Shown piece after piece: positions 26,320 to 36,599 of a DNA stretch of 64,000 nt (within the stretch, counting starts at the first letter, position 1; each line of letters opens with the position of its first letter). Location of the stretch: the NCBI GenBank assembly GCA_002721705.1, contig PBLJ01000043.1, positions 43,647-107,646 on the forward strand, given 5' to 3'. A model generated the notes under the pieces. The model saw only the letters and a list, made by a program, of their open reading frames with translations, did no database searches and had not been told where the DNA came from. The DNA is from Opitutia bacterium. GTDB lineage: Bacteria > Verrucomicrobiota > Verrucomicrobiia > Opitutales > Seribacteraceae. The position numbers and the translations under genes were made by a program.

Positions 26320-27852
26320 CTTGGGATCCTTTTTCTTGGGCTTTTTCTGCCTACCTAAGGGGCGCGTGTCCTCGGGTACCTTGTAAAACTCGCGCAAGCG
26401 CGTTAACTCAGTCTTCAGCTCTTTGCCGAGGGCAGCGTATTTTTCCTGCCCATAGACATTGTTGAGCTCGTTGGGGTCCTTTTCGAGATCGTACATTTCC
26501 CATGCATCTAGGTTATAGAAGTAAATCAGCTTGTGCTTGTCCGTCCGCACCCCGTAATGCCGGCGCACGCTGTGGGCGCCGGGGAACTCGTAGTAGTGAT
26601 AATAGAGTGATTTGCGCCAATCGTCGGGCTTCTTGCCGCGAAGAAGGGGAACGATTGATTCGCCCTGCATGTCCTTGGGGGCCTCCACCCCGCATATGTC
26701 GAGAGCGGTTTGGGCATAGTCGAGGTTTTGCACGAGGTCATGGTTTTTGGAACCTGCCTTGATTACGCCGGGCCAGCGAACGATGAGAGGAGTGCGAAAG
26801 GACTCCTCGTACATCCAGCGCTTGTCGTACCATCCGTGCTCGCCCAAATACCAGCCTTGGTCGGACGAATACACCACAATGGTGTTCTCGGCGAGGCCGG
26901 ACTCTTCGAGGTAGTCAAGCAAGCGGCCGATGTTCTCGTCCACCGAGTCAATGCAGCGCAGGTAATCCTTCACGTAGCGCTGGTATTTCCATTTAAAAAG
27001 ATCTTCGCCCTGAAGCTTTGCCTCGGTGAATGCCTTGTTCTTGGGGCCATATGCGGCGTCCCACTTGGCTCGTTGCTCGGGGGTGAGGTTGCCCGGCGTC
27101 CGCAGCTTGAGATCGCTGGCACTGAGGTGCCTGTCGATTGTCATGGCTTGGCTGGAAGCCGCCGCCGACCGCGTCTTGTAGTCGTCGCGCAGGGTTTCGG
27201 GTTCGGTGATCTCGATACCGTCGTACTTGGTTAGGTATTTGGGACCCGGTTGCCAATTGCGGTGCGGGGCTTTGTGTTGGGACATCACGAAGAAGGGCTT
27301 GTCCTTGTCACGCCCGTTCTTCAGCCAGTCCAAGGTGACGTCCGTGATTACGTCGGTGGTGTAACCTGTTATTCGCTTCACACCATCCGGGGTGTTCATG
27401 GGAGGATTGTAATAAGGTCCTTGTCCCTGCAGAACTTGCCAGAAGTCGAATCCGGTGGGATCGCTTTTCAGATGCCACTTTCCGATCATGGCGGTTTGGT
27501 AGCCGCCTTTTTGGAGAAGTTTTGGAAAGGTTTGCTGGGCGCCGTCGAAACGCATGCCGTTGGTCAATTGACCATTGAGGTGGCTGTGCTTGCCGGTCAG
27601 GATGACGGCCCTGCTCGGGGCGCAGATCGAATTCGTGACGAATGCCCGGTGGAAAATCATGCCCTCATTGGCTATGCGGTCTATGTTCGGTGTGCGGTTT
27701 CGATTGGAACCATAGGCCGAAATGGCTTGGTAGGCATGGTCATCGGTGAAGATGAACAATACGTTGGGTTTTTTTTGTTTGGCGCCGAATGCGGAGCCAA
27801 GCGTGGCGTGGAGGGCAACGCATGCGATGAACAGGTAAGGGATGACTTTCAT
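26311..27852 (-). CDS. Exported type I sulfatase
   Basis: 513 residues; start at [24 protein letters not shown], a signal peptide (the track adds 27 residues). It is a formylglycine-dependent sulfatase: metal-binding [10 protein letters not shown] near the N-terminus, then the active-site signature [11 protein letters not shown] with Cys77 as the residue converted to formylglycine, then GKWHLK and later [21 protein letters not shown], which is typical of the iduronate-2-sulfatase-like S1 group. The C-terminus is lysine-rich ([11 protein letters not shown]). It would desulfate algal or animal glycans in the periplasm or outside. The maturase (FGE or anSME) is not in the window. Confidence 0.93.
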   Translation of the reverse strand: MKVIPYLFIACVALHATLGSAFGAKQKKPNVLFIFTDDHAYQAISAYGSNRNRTPNIDRIANEGMIFHRAFVTNSICAPSRAVILTGKHSHLNGQLTNGMRFDGAQQTFPKLLQKGGYQTAMIGKWHLKSDPTGFDFWQVLQGQGPYYNPPMNTPDGVKRITGYTTDVITDVTLDWLKNGRDKDKPFFVMSQHKAPHRNWQPGPKYLTKYDGIEITEPETLRDDYKTRSAAASSQAMTIDRHLSASDLKLRTPGNLTPEQRAKWDAAYGPKNKAFTEAKLQGEDLFKWKYQRYVKDYLRCIDSVDENIGRLLDYLEESGLAENTIVVYSSDQGWYLGEHGWYDKRWMYEESFRTPLIVRWPGVIKAGSKNHDLVQNLDYAQTALDICGVEAPKDMQGESIVPLLRGKKPDDWRKSLYYHYYEFPGAHSVRRHYGVRTDKHKLIYFYNLDAWEMYDLEKDPNELNNVYGQEKYAALGKELKTELTRLREFYKVPEDTRPLGRQKKPKKKDPKKK

Positions 27853-27951
27853 GAGACTCGAGATTGTTGGATTGAAGGTGAAAGGCAAAGAGGAAATGTG
27901 AAATGGGAATTGAAAAAAAGAGAGGCTCCACAAGGATGCGGGAGTACTGCG

Positions 27952-29199
27952 ATGCTGGAATTTTCAGATCAGGGATACCGTTATTTCCCTCCCAAGCCGA
28001 ATCGATGGGTGGAAGGAGCTGTGCGTTGGTTGAACAAAGCGTTTATCTTGCCCGGTAAGGGACATCGTATTTCGGAGGTGGTGGTGGACAACCCCGAAGT
28101 GGTCAGCGCGGCCCGAGCCCAAGCGGGCAAGCGTTTGCTCTTTTTGCCCAATCATCCAACCCACAGCGACCCCCAGATCATGACCGAGGTGTTGCGGCAA
28201 ATGAAGACGCAGGGATCATTCATGGCGGCTTACGACGTCTTTCTTCGGGGTAGGTTCGCGGCTTGGTGCATGCAACGCATGGGTTGTTTTTCGGTGGACA
28301 GGGACGGGAGCGACCGCGCCTCCATGAAGGAAGCCGTAGGCATCTTGAAGTCGGGAAAACGTTCCTTGGTTATTTTTCCAGAGGGTAACGTTTACCTCAT
28401 GAACGACAGCGTGACGCCGTTCCTCGAGGGACCTGCCTTCATTGGCCTCAAGGCCCAAAAGGAACTGGGCGAAGAGACATCCGTTCTCGCCATTCCGGTG
28501 AGCATAAAGGTTACGCACCTGACTGATGCCCGTCCCGCCGTCAATCAGCTGCTTGAACGATTGGCCCTGAAGGTGGGTGCCGAAATCAACCAGTCCACCG
28601 ACGTTCTGGTTGAATTGGTGCGTCTTGGCTTGCTCGCCGTGCAAAAGGTATTGTCGGGACTCCTACGCTCCTTGCCGGAAGGAGCGGAGCATGAACACGT
28701 TTTCAGTACCTTGCGGAACGTTGCGAGCGAAATGATCGAGAACTTGGAAGATCAATTGGATATTGTTCCTGCGGAAGGCGAGGAACTGACCAACCGCATT
28801 CGAAAGGTTCGTCGTAAGGTGCATTCCCTTCGGATCGCAGATCCGCCCACCTTGGCCGACTTCAAGGCTCGCACCCTAGCCGCCGAGGCGATGGTGGCGT
28901 ACCGTTTGCTTACTTACCCGGGCGATTACCTGATTACGAACCCGACGCTCGATCGCATGTCCGAGACGGTGGAAAAGATCTTGGAGGATTTGCGTTCCGA
29001 GCCGTTGCCTCCTCTTGCGCCTCGGCGCGCCTTGGTCCGCTTTGGCGATCCCATCGATTTGGTCGAAGAGCGGAAAAATGCGAATGACCGTAGCTTGGTC
29101 ACCACCTTGACCAAGCGTTTCGAGAGCGAAGTTCAGACTGGGGTTGACCACCTGAACGCGGAAAACGATTGCCTTGGGGCCGAACTCTTTCGGCAGTAA
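27952..29199 (+). CDS. PlsC-type 1-acylglycerol-3-phosphate acyltransferase family protein
   Basis: 415 residues. Start at ATG 27952, with GGAG 8 nt upstream; the track ORF begins inside the sulfatase gene on the other strand. The acyltransferase block is at residues ~60-200: [12 protein letters not shown] (the NHxxxxD catalytic motif) and [14 protein letters not shown] (FPEG substrate motif). About 200 further residues contain helical segments ([23 protein letters not shown]) and are longer than a standard PlsC. It lies 4 nt before another acyltransferase-bearing gene, so the two form a lipid operon. The acceptor lipid is not evident. Confidence 0.85.
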   Translation: MLEFSDQGYRYFPPKPNRWVEGAVRWLNKAFILPGKGHRISEVVVDNPEVVSAARAQAGKRLLFLPNHPTHSDPQIMTEVLRQMKTQGSFMAAYDVFLRGRFAAWCMQRMGCFSVDRDGSDRASMKEAVGILKSGKRSLVIFPEGNVYLMNDSVTPFLEGPAFIGLKAQKELGEETSVLAIPVSIKVTHLTDARPAVNQLLERLALKVGAEINQSTDVLVELVRLGLLAVQKVLSGLLRSLPEGAEHEHVFSTLRNVASEMIENLEDQLDIVPAEGEELTNRIRKVRRKVHSLRIADPPTLADFKARTLAAEAMVAYRLLTYPGDYLITNPTLDRMSETVEKILEDLRSEPLPPLAPRRALVRFGDPIDLVEERKNANDRSLVTTLTKRFESEVQTGVDHLNAENDCLGAELFRQ

Positions 29200-29203
29200 A
29201 GAA

Positions 29204-31783
29204 GTGAACGAGGCTCCAAAACGATTCCGTGACTGCGTTTGGCTTTTGGCTGCTCAATCCTTGGGGGCTTTCAACGATAACGCGACCAAGGCCATGCTGC
29301 CCGCGTTGGCCGCCCTCGTGATCGGCAAGGGACAGATGGACTTGGTGAACCAGCAAGTCTCTCTCATGCTGATTCTCCCTTTCGTGCTCTTCGGTCCACT
29401 GGCCGGTTGGTTGTCGGACAGGTTTTCCAAGCGCAAGGTAACGAGCGTGGCCTTGTTCGCTCAAGTCGTGGGGCTCGCCATTCTTTGCCTTGGCATGGGC
29501 ATGCAACTGTTCTACCTGAGCTTGGCCGGCTTTTTTCTACTCGCGGTGCAGTCGGCCATGTTGTCGCCGGCCAAGAAAGGCATATTGAAGGAATTGGTGG
29601 GTTCGGAAAAGCTGGGCATGGCGGTGGGCTGGATGGAGATGCTCACAATGGTGGGCATTTTGGCCGGTGCCTACGCAGGGGCCAAGGGGTTCGACGCCTT
29701 GGTGAAAACCGAAGGAGGATGGGGAGCCGGTTTATTGGTTTCGGCAGCGGTTGGTGTATTGGCGGTTTTTTCCTGGATCATCTTTCGACCTACCCCTGAA
29801 GTGTCACCTCGATCGAAAAAACCCTTTCAGGCAGCCATTTTAGTCAGTCACTTCAAGGATTTGGCTTATCTCTGGAAAGAAAAGCCGCTTCGCTTGGCAG
29901 CCTTGGGGGATGCTTGGTTCTGGGCTTTCGGTTCCTTTTTTTACCTAGTCTTGGTCAAATTAGCGGGAGAAGTAGTCGAAGGCGACGTCGGCATGGCGTC
30001 CCTCTATGGCTTTTGGTTTCTCCTGCTTGGAGTCGGCATCATGGCGGGCAGCTTGATAGTGGCTTATTTGAACAGGGGACGGGTTGACTTGGGTTTGGTG
30101 CCGCTCGGCGCCGTAATTATGGCAGTGGCCCTTTATCTTCTTACAAGAGTCGACCCGGAAAGAACTCCCTTTGAACTGTGCTGTGTGGCATTGGGCGCGG
30201 GTGGAGCCTTTTTCTTTGTGCCTCTGAACGCTTTTCTTCAAGACCGCGCAGGAGAAGAGCGTAGAGGACGGGTGGTGGCTGCTTCCAACTTGTTGACCAA
30301 TTTACTGGTTATCGCGCTGATCGGGGTACACGCCTACTTGTCGAATTCGTTACAACTGACCGCCATGGAAGAGCTGTTGATCATGGTGATCCCATCCGCC
30401 TTGTTGGCGGCATACGTAGCGATTAAGTTGCCGGAAGCCTTTTTCCGGACTTTCGCCACTGTGGTTACCCGAATTCTATATCGGGTAAAGATAACCGGGG
30501 CTCGCCGTTTTCCGAAAGAGGGTGGGGTTCTCATTCTGTGCAACCATCTTTCTTTTGCCGATCCCGTGTTGCTGGGATCCAATGCGCCGCGCGAAGTCCA
30601 GTTCCTCGCATTTTCCGGATTGGCCGAAAGCCGTTTCATGAAGTTGGTCTTTCGGTTTACCTCCACTATCCCGGTGTCTCCGACACGAGCCAAGGATGCC
30701 ATATCAAGCGCGTCCAATCGATTGAAGGCAGGCTCTGTGATCTGCATTTTCCCCGAGGGAAGTATTTCCCGAGCGGGGCCCTTGCAGGATTTCAAGAAAG
30801 GCTTCGAGTTGATTGCCCGCAAAGCGGACGTCCCGGTCGTTCCCGCTTGTCTCGAGGGTGTCTGGGGGTCCATGTTCAGTTTCTCCAAAGGCAGGTTCTT
30901 TCGCAAGTGGCCGCGTAGCTTTCCTTATCCCGTTCGCCTCCGTTTCGGTGAGCCCATTCCGGCCAACGAGGCCAAGTCCGATCGAGTGCGAAAAGAGATC
31001 CGGAGATTGTTGAGGGAAGCTTTTTCCGAACGCCCGGAAATGCAGGTGTCACTGAGCCAGGCCTTGCAAGTTTCCTTGAAGCGACGGGCCAAGGAGCCTT
31101 TCCTTTTCCACAAGGCTCAAGCCCCTTGGACGCGAGCAGAGATGTTGCGTTTGGCCACGGAGACACCACAGCAGCGGGATGATGCCGAGAGGGAAAAGCA
31201 AACTTCAGAAGAAGAAATCCTCCATTTGCTGACCTCTGCATTGGATGGAGCAACAGTGAAGGCCGACGGGGTTACTTGGCCTGCGCCCGAATTACTGGCC
31301 AGCGTGATCCGCCTCAGTGAGACCCATTTGTGGAACGTGCCTGCTTTTCGCGTTCGTTTGGAAGGATCCATCGATTCTCCTTGGGACCAGACTTGGCGCC
31401 TCTGGGCGCCGGTTCTCGGCGGGTTGGCGGTAAGGGAGGAGGAGGACGGTCTGCTGACTTTAGGTCGTCCGCACGCCATCGACTCCTGCGTAGACGAACC
31501 GTTTTCGGGATTGGCCGTTCCGGGGCTTGGCGTAGTGGCCATCAATTTACCCGATCCTCCCCCCAGTTCGGATGGGGACCAGCAAATCGGCGCAACCGAT
31601 GGTTCTCTCGGTTTGGTTTTGTCCGGATTGGAGATCCGGATAATGGAGGTTGGCGGTCAGGAGGAGGCTCCGGACGGAGAAAGTGGTGAATTGGAATTTG
31701 CAGGTGTCGCGGGAGAATGGATTGCCGCCAATCGGCGAGGCCGTTTGGACCAGCAAGGGTTCCTGTTTCCCTCGGACAATTGA
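29204..31783 (+). CDS. MFS transporter-PlsC-degenerate acyl-ligase fusion (LplT/Aas-like)
   Basis: About 859 residues from GTG 29204; the track TTG at 29174 overlaps the preceding gene. Residues ~1-420 are a 12-segment major-facilitator domain of LplT type (SLGAFNDNATKAMLPALAALVIG). Residues ~425-620 are a PlsC domain with ILCNHLSFADP and CIFPEGSISRAGPLQ. The last ~240 residues correspond to the position of an acyl-ACP/AMP-dependent ligase in trifunctional proteins of this type but lack its Ser/Thr/Gly-rich ATP loop. Only a late fragment, SGELEFAG...RGRLDQQGFLF, recalls the ligase GE/RlDedGfl region. It likely flips and re-acylates lysophospholipids, using external acyl-ACP or acyl-CoA. Confidence 0.85.
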   Translation: MNEAPKRFRDCVWLLAAQSLGAFNDNATKAMLPALAALVIGKGQMDLVNQQVSLMLILPFVLFGPLAGWLSDRFSKRKVTSVALFAQVVGLAILCLGMGMQLFYLSLAGFFLLAVQSAMLSPAKKGILKELVGSEKLGMAVGWMEMLTMVGILAGAYAGAKGFDALVKTEGGWGAGLLVSAAVGVLAVFSWIIFRPTPEVSPRSKKPFQAAILVSHFKDLAYLWKEKPLRLAALGDAWFWAFGSFFYLVLVKLAGEVVEGDVGMASLYGFWFLLLGVGIMAGSLIVAYLNRGRVDLGLVPLGAVIMAVALYLLTRVDPERTPFELCCVALGAGGAFFFVPLNAFLQDRAGEERRGRVVAASNLLTNLLVIALIGVHAYLSNSLQLTAMEELLIMVIPSALLAAYVAIKLPEAFFRTFATVVTRILYRVKITGARRFPKEGGVLILCNHLSFADPVLLGSNAPREVQFLAFSGLAESRFMKLVFRFTSTIPVSPTRAKDAISSASNRLKAGSVICIFPEGSISRAGPLQDFKKGFELIARKADVPVVPACLEGVWGSMFSFSKGRFFRKWPRSFPYPVRLRFGEPIPANEAKSDRVRKEIRRLLREAFSERPEMQVSLSQALQVSLKRRAKEPFLFHKAQAPWTRAEMLRLATETPQQRDDAEREKQTSEEEILHLLTSALDGATVKADGVTWPAPELLASVIRLSETHLWNVPAFRVRLEGSIDSPWDQTWRLWAPVLGGLAVREEEDGLLTLGRPHAIDSCVDEPFSGLAVPGLGVVAINLPDPPPSSDGDQQIGATDGSLGLVLSGLEIRIMEVGGQEEAPDGESGELEFAGVAGEWIAANRRGRLDQQGFLFPSDN

Positions 31784-31874
31784 GAGCGCCGTTTTTCCCT
31801 TTCTCGAAATTACCTTTCCAAAATTGCCCCGAACGTCTATTTTCGATTCTTTGTTTTGATTCATTCAAGGACCA

Positions 31875-32885
31875 ATGAAAGAACCCTATTTCCCAGAACC
31901 CTCTGCTCGTTTCGCGCAAGCCGTTGAAAGCCTGTTCGAGCAACGCGTGGTTGTGCTGGGACACCGTCGACCGGATGGAGATTGCATCGGGTCGCAAGTA
32001 GCCTTGGTCCGATGCCTTCGGGCCTTGAGGATCGATGCGGTTGCCGTCAATCCCGACCCCATTCCCCGAACCTTGCAAAACTTCGTGGGCGATACGCCTT
32101 TCCAGAATTGCGACTCCTTGCCCGAAGGTGAAGTCGCGGCGATCTACGTCGATTGTTCGGATCGCGAACGTTCCGGTCTCGAACTGGCGGAGCGTTTCTC
32201 CAACCCTGTGCTTAACGTCGATCATCACGTCAGCAACGAAGGCTTTGCTGCCACGGACCTTGTTATTTCCGATGCCAGCGCCACGGGAGAGATCCTCGCG
32301 GGTTTCTTTTTCGACAATGAATACCCCGTGGATGCCGTCACCGCCCAGGCTTTGTACCTCGGTATTGCAACCGACACCGGGCAGTTTAGGTATCGCGGGG
32401 CAAACCAGCGTGTATTTCGCATTTGCGAAAGGCTATGCGGATTAGGCGCCTCGCCGGCTGATGCAGCCAATGAATTGTATGAACGCGAAAAGCCAGGGCG
32501 CATCCAGTTGCTGCAACGTTTTTTGGCCAGTTTCCGCTACGAGTGCGAGGGGCGCGTTTGCATTGGTATGTTGGATCCGAGCGTGTACGAGGAAACGGAT
32601 ACCTTGCCGGAGGATTCCGAAAACCTCGTCGACTACGCTCGTTCCCTCGAGGGAGTGGACGTAGGCGCGTTGATCGAGGAACGCGATGGCATGATCAAGG
32701 GGAGCTTGCGAGCCAAGGACAATCGCTTCCGAGTGGATTTGTTGGCCAAAAAATTCACCGGAGGCGGTCATGCGTGCGCCGCGGGTTTCAACTTGGACGG
32801 TACCTTGAGCGAGTTTTATCCGACTTTCACTCGAGAGGTAGAGGCCCACTTGCTGCAAGTGGATGAGGGGAGCTTGGATCAATGA
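31875..32885 (+). CDS. nrnA: DHH-family bifunctional oligoribonuclease/PAP phosphatase (NrnA)
   Basis: 336 residues with an AAGGA site before the ATG. The DHH phosphoesterase core shows [14 protein letters not shown] (metal-binding D.D), [19 protein letters not shown] (the DHH triad) and ATDTGQFR. The C-terminal DHHA1 domain ends in [12 protein letters not shown], the nucleic-acid-binding GGGH motif. It degrades nano-RNA and converts 3'-phosphoadenosine 5'-phosphate to AMP. It is followed directly by truB (4-nt ATGA overlap) and ribF, an order widespread in bacteria, often after rbfA, which is not here. Confidence 0.92.
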   Translation: MKEPYFPEPSARFAQAVESLFEQRVVVLGHRRPDGDCIGSQVALVRCLRALRIDAVAVNPDPIPRTLQNFVGDTPFQNCDSLPEGEVAAIYVDCSDRERSGLELAERFSNPVLNVDHHVSNEGFAATDLVISDASATGEILAGFFFDNEYPVDAVTAQALYLGIATDTGQFRYRGANQRVFRICERLCGLGASPADAANELYEREKPGRIQLLQRFLASFRYECEGRVCIGMLDPSVYEETDTLPEDSENLVDYARSLEGVDVGALIEERDGMIKGSLRAKDNRFRVDLLAKKFTGGGHACAAGFNLDGTLSEFYPTFTREVEAHLLQVDEGSLDQ

Positions 32886-33616
32886 GTACTTCTCCCAACA
32901 ACCAATACGAGGGCGTACTCCTCGTGGACAAACCGACCGGTATGACTTCTCATGACGTGGTGGATCGGTTGCGGCGCAAGTTCCAGATGCGTCGCATAGG
33001 GCATGCTGGCACTTTGGATCCCAATGCCACTGGCTTGTTGATCATGTTGATTGGCAAGGCGACCAAGATTTCCCAGTTTCTCATCAGCTTGGACAAGACT
33101 TACGAAGGCGTGATCCGTTTCGGACAATCCACCAACACTCAGGACGTCGACGGAGAAATTCTCGAGGAAAAGGAAATACCGGAAGATTTGGACGAGGACG
33201 CATTGAGAAACGCGATGAAGGAGTTTCTCGGAGACCAATACCAGACGCCCCCCATGTTCTCGGCCAAGAAAGTCGATGGCGTTCCGCTATACAAAATGGC
33301 TCGCAAAGGGAAATCCGTGGAGCGAGAACCCCGTTTCATTCGAATCAATTCCTTCGAGTTGTCGGAGCCATGGGTTCCGCCTAATGCGACTTTCTCGATG
33401 ACTTGCAGCAAAGGCACCTACGTTCGCACCGTGGCTCACGACCTTGGTCAAAATTTAGGGTGTGGAGCCCATTTGGACAGCTTGAGACGCACCCGTATCG
33501 ACGAGTTCGATTTGGCGGAGGCTCACTCCTTGGAGGAAATATCCGAAATGGGACATGCCCAACTCAAGGATATCCTGATTCCGGCTCACCAAGCCGTACC
33601 CCCTCACGTGTTGTGA
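32882..33616 (+). CDS. truB: tRNA pseudouridine-55 synthase TruB
   Basis: 244 residues. It converts U55 in the tRNA T-loop to pseudouridine. The catalytic Asp lies in [14 protein letters not shown], preceded by the [15 protein letters not shown] motif. Other family blocks are [34 protein letters not shown] and [15 protein letters not shown]. It lacks a long PUA domain, as in short bacterial TruB proteins. It overlaps nrnA (ATGA) and ribF (GTGA), implying translational coupling of all three. Confidence 0.96.
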   Translation: MSTSPNNQYEGVLLVDKPTGMTSHDVVDRLRRKFQMRRIGHAGTLDPNATGLLIMLIGKATKISQFLISLDKTYEGVIRFGQSTNTQDVDGEILEEKEIPEDLDEDALRNAMKEFLGDQYQTPPMFSAKKVDGVPLYKMARKGKSVEREPRFIRINSFELSEPWVPPNATFSMTCSKGTYVRTVAHDLGQNLGCGAHLDSLRRTRIDEFDLAEAHSLEEISEMGHAQLKDILIPAHQAVPPHVL

Positions 33617-34557
33617 GCTTGCCCAAGGTTTGTCACGCCCTGGCCGACCTTGGGTCTCTGAATCTTCCCGTCCATCTGGCCATCGGTATGTTTGATGGCG
33701 TACACAAAGGGCATGCCCGAGTCTTGGCGAGCTCCATGGATTCAGCTCGCGAGGACGAGAGCATGGCGGTTGTCCTGAGTTTTCCCAATCATCCTAGTCG
33801 GCTTTTGCGTCCTGAATCACCCATCCCTCTTCTGATGTCGCCGGAAGCAAAGACTTCGGCTCTTTTGGCAATTGGTTTGGATCACGTCGTCTTGCAACCC
33901 TTCGATATACCTTTTTCCCAAATCGAGGCCAGCGCCTTCGTAACTCATTTGCAGAACGATCTTCCTGTTCTCGAGAGCGTGAGCGTGGGGGGGGATTTTC
34001 ATTTCGGTCGTGGACGCGAGGGCGATTCCGACGCACTCGTGGCCTTGGCTTCCGAACTGGGCGTCGAGGTTCACGTTGTCCCGCCCGTACGGTATTTGGA
34101 TGAGCCTATCAGCAGTTCTCGCATTCGCGAAAGTCTTGCCCAAGGTGAAATCACCCTCGTGAACGATATGTTGGGTCGACGCTACGAGGCGTCGGGAACG
34201 ATTCAGTCTGGAGACGGACGCGGAGAAGAGCTCGGTTTCCCAACCCTTAATTTGCCTTGGAATCCCGAGGCCAAGCCTTGTTTTGGGGTCTATGCCGTGG
34301 AATTGACTCATGCAAGAAGCGAGTCTTCATTTCCCGGAGTGGCCAACTATGGTGTGCGGCCTACCTTCGATCAGGCCGAGGAATCACCATTGCTGGAAAC
34401 TCATCTGTTCGATCGCACTCAGCTCAAACCGGGAGATTTCATCCGGGTGTCCTTCGTTTCCTTTTTGCGCGAGGAACACAAGTTCGACTCGGTCGAGGAA
34501 CTGAAGAAGCAAATCGCGCAGGACAAGGAAACCGCCCGTCTCGACTTGTCGCTTTAG
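33613..34557 (+). CDS. ribF: Bifunctional riboflavin kinase/FAD synthetase
   Basis: 314 residues from GTG 33613, which overlaps the truB stop as GTGA; the track ORF begins inside truB. The N-terminal FAD synthetase domain has the nucleotidyltransferase motif [15 protein letters not shown] and [15 protein letters not shown]. The C-terminal riboflavin kinase domain begins near residue 185, with [13 protein letters not shown] and [11 protein letters not shown], ending in [18 protein letters not shown]. It makes FMN and FAD. The stop shares TTAG with the stop of the opposite gene. Confidence 0.95.
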   Translation: MSLPKVCHALADLGSLNLPVHLAIGMFDGVHKGHARVLASSMDSAREDESMAVVLSFPNHPSRLLRPESPIPLLMSPEAKTSALLAIGLDHVVLQPFDIPFSQIEASAFVTHLQNDLPVLESVSVGGDFHFGRGREGDSDALVALASELGVEVHVVPPVRYLDEPISSSRIRESLAQGEITLVNDMLGRRYEASGTIQSGDGRGEELGFPTLNLPWNPEAKPCFGVYAVELTHARSESSFPGVANYGVRPTFDQAEESPLLETHLFDRTQLKPGDFIRVSFVSFLREEHKFDSVEELKKQIAQDKETARLDLSL

Positions 34558-35192
34558 TGGGCGAAGATAAATTTCACGGCCACGAATCCTCCGACTAGAA
34601 GGAGGCCGAAAAGCAAAGCCAATTTGTTGAAATGGCGGTCGATCTTCTCTTTCATGGATTCGCCGAACTTCGCTATCAAGATGGCCACTAGGAAAAACCT
34701 CGCGGAGCGACTGACGGCCGAAGCCAGGACAAAGGGGAGGAAGGCCATCGCAAGGGCGCCGCTGGCAATCGTGAATATCTTATAGGGAATGGGGGAGAAC
34801 CCGGCCAGAAACACGATGAGCACGCCCCATTCATCGTACCATAGCTGGATATCCTCGAAACCATCGGGAGTAAACCCCGGCACGTAATTGTAAAAGAAAT
34901 CCTGTACCCCTGGTGTGTCGTTCCAAACGAATTGTCCTATGCAGTATCCTGCTATCCCTCCCAAGACGGAAGCGATCGAGCAAATGAGGGCGAACTTGAG
35001 CGCTTTCCGTATGGCTCCCAAGCAAAGCGGAATCAAGAGCACGTCTGGCGGAATGGGAAAAAAGCTGGCTTCGGCGAAAGATATGCCGGCCAGCCAACCC
35101 GAAACCTTCTTGCGATCGGCCAAGGAAAGTGTCCAGTCGTATAGGCGCCGGATGACATTCGACTTTTTCCCCGTAGCTGGCGATTCGCTCAT
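34554..35192 (-). CDS. VTT/DedA-like membrane protein (YqaA family)
   Basis: 212 residues with four to five membrane segments. The FAEASFFPIPPDVLLIPLCLG motif near the N-terminus and GFSPIPYKIFTIASGALAM in the middle are the VTT-domain signature of the YqaA branch. Relatives of this superfamily include DedA proteins and lipid scramblases; the role of this branch is unclear, with undecaprenyl-phosphate or phospholipid transport being possible. It overlaps hpt by 1 nt and ends the four-gene minus operon. Confidence 0.85.
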   Translation of the reverse strand: MSESPATGKKSNVIRRLYDWTLSLADRKKVSGWLAGISFAEASFFPIPPDVLLIPLCLGAIRKALKFALICSIASVLGGIAGYCIGQFVWNDTPGVQDFFYNYVPGFTPDGFEDIQLWYDEWGVLIVFLAGFSPIPYKIFTIASGALAMAFLPFVLASAVSRSARFFLVAILIAKFGESMKEKIDRHFNKLALLFGLLLVGGFVAVKFIFAH

Positions 35193-35731
35193 CAGGAATA
35201 CATTTCCGGCTTGAGGATCCCGACGTAGGGAAAGTGCCGGTACCTTTCGGCATAATCCAGACCGTATCCCACCACGAAATGATCAGGGATTTCGAAGCCC
35301 ACCCAGTCAGCCTCGAAGTCAGTTTGCCTTCGTTCCTTCTTGTCGAGCAGCGCACATGTCCTGATGGACGCGGGGTTGCGGTGACCGAGTTCGGCCACCA
35401 CGCGAGACAGGGTATTGCCGGTATCGAGTATGTCGTCCACCAACAGTACTTCAGCACCTTCCACTGGCAGCCTCAGGTCACCGGTGATCTCAGGAGCCCC
35501 GGAGGAGGTCGTTCCGGAGCCGTAGCTTTGGGCTCGCAAGGTATCCAGCCACAGCGGGCTTCGTATGTTTCGAATGAGATCCGCGGTGAACACGATTGCG
35601 CCATTCAGCAAGGTGACGAGCAGGATTTCCTTACCCTCGTAGAAAGCGTCGATTTCCTGGCCAAGTTCAGCCACGCGGCTCTTAATGTTCTCTTCGGAGA
35701 CAAGTATTCGTTCCAAGTCTTCTTCTCGCAT
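35192..35731 (-). CDS. hpt: Hypoxanthine phosphoribosyltransferase
   Basis: 179 residues. Purine salvage enzyme joining hypoxanthine or guanine to PRPP. The PRPP loop is EVLLVDDILDTGNTLSRV and the early LLVTLLNGAIVFTADLIR is the PPi loop region. DFEADWVGFEIPDHFVVGYGLDYAE... is the usual C-terminal signature (quoted in part). It is 2 nt downstream of the fructosamine-kinase-like gene. The substrate could include xanthine, but the family call is firm. Confidence 0.95.
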   Translation of the reverse strand: MREEDLERILVSEENIKSRVAELGQEIDAFYEGKEILLVTLLNGAIVFTADLIRNIRSPLWLDTLRAQSYGSGTTSSGAPEITGDLRLPVEGAEVLLVDDILDTGNTLSRVVAELGHRNPASIRTCALLDKKERRQTDFEADWVGFEIPDHFVVGYGLDYAERYRHFPYVGILKPEMYS

Positions 35732-35733
35732 TG

Positions 35734-36594
35734 TTAGATGAGTTCGTCGATTGATCGCTGAGCCGAGGAAGCGTAGCCGCCGCCGAATATATTGAAGTGG
35801 TTGAGCAAGTGGTAGAGGTTATAGAGGATTTTTCTTCGCTGGTAGCCGACGTCGAGAGGAAAAATCTTCACATAGGCTTTTCTGAAGTCCGCCGTGAATC
35901 CACCGAACATCTCGGTGAAGGCCAAATCCGTCTCGCGGTCGCCGTAGTAAGTGGCCGGGTCGAAGACGAAAGGGTTTCCTTCACGGTCACAAGCTGCATT
36001 GCCTCCCCAAAGGTCGCCATGCAAGAGGGAAGGGAAGGTGTCGTGCCCATCGAGCAAGGCGGGGACTTCTTTCAATAAATGTTCGGAGCCGCGGAAGCGT
36101 TTGCCTTTCTTTTCGGCCAACTCGAATTGGAAACGCAACCTTTGGTCACGGAAGAAAACCGCCCAGTCTTGCTCCGGTTGGTTGGGCTGCGGCGTGCTTC
36201 CAATTGCATTATCCTTGTTCCATCCATAGTGCGGCTTTCTCTCTTGATGCATGTGGGCCAGACATTCACCTAAACTTTGCTGCGAAGAGGCGGTCCCACT
36301 GCCGATCTCTACGTATTCCAAGACCAAGTAAGCGAGATCGGTGGTGGCCATGCCATGGCAAATAGGGCTTGGGACCCGAATGGTTTTGCTGGCGGCGATT
36401 TCACGAAGAGCATCCGCTTCCGCCTCGAAAAGAGGCAGAAAACTGGCATCGTTGGTTTTTACGAAATAACTGGTGTCGGCACCATCCAGGCGTTGGGCGT
36501 CGTTGATGCACCCCCCGGCAATGGAGCTCCTGTTCAAGATTTCAAACCGACCACCCTCGGCTTGCTCAATCGCTTTTTCGATCGTCTTCCACAT
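35734..36594 (-). CDS. Fructosamine/ribulosamine kinase family protein
   Basis: 286 residues from ATG 36594, 5 nt after the phosphatase gene; the track ORF reaches into that gene. It is an aminoglycoside-phosphotransferase-fold kinase. LLHGDLWGGN is the catalytic loop with the general-base Asp, FVFDPATYYGDRETDLA the metal-binding part, and YFVKTND the ATP Lys region. Bacterial members mostly phosphorylate protein-bound ribulosamines or erythrulosamines at O-3, which destabilises the glycation adduct. The upstream LMW phosphatase fits a two-enzyme deglycation set. Confidence 0.88.
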   Translation of the reverse strand: MWKTIEKAIEQAEGGRFEILNRSSIAGGCINDAQRLDGADTSYFVKTNDASFLPLFEAEADALREIAASKTIRVPSPICHGMATTDLAYLVLEYVEIGSGTASSQQSLGECLAHMHQERKPHYGWNKDNAIGSTPQPNQPEQDWAVFFRDQRLRFQFELAEKKGKRFRGSEHLLKEVPALLDGHDTFPSLLHGDLWGGNAACDREGNPFVFDPATYYGDRETDLAFTEMFGGFTADFRKAYVKIFPLDVGYQRRKILYNLYHLLNHFNIFGGGYASSAQRSIDELI

Positions 36595-36599
36595 GCAGG

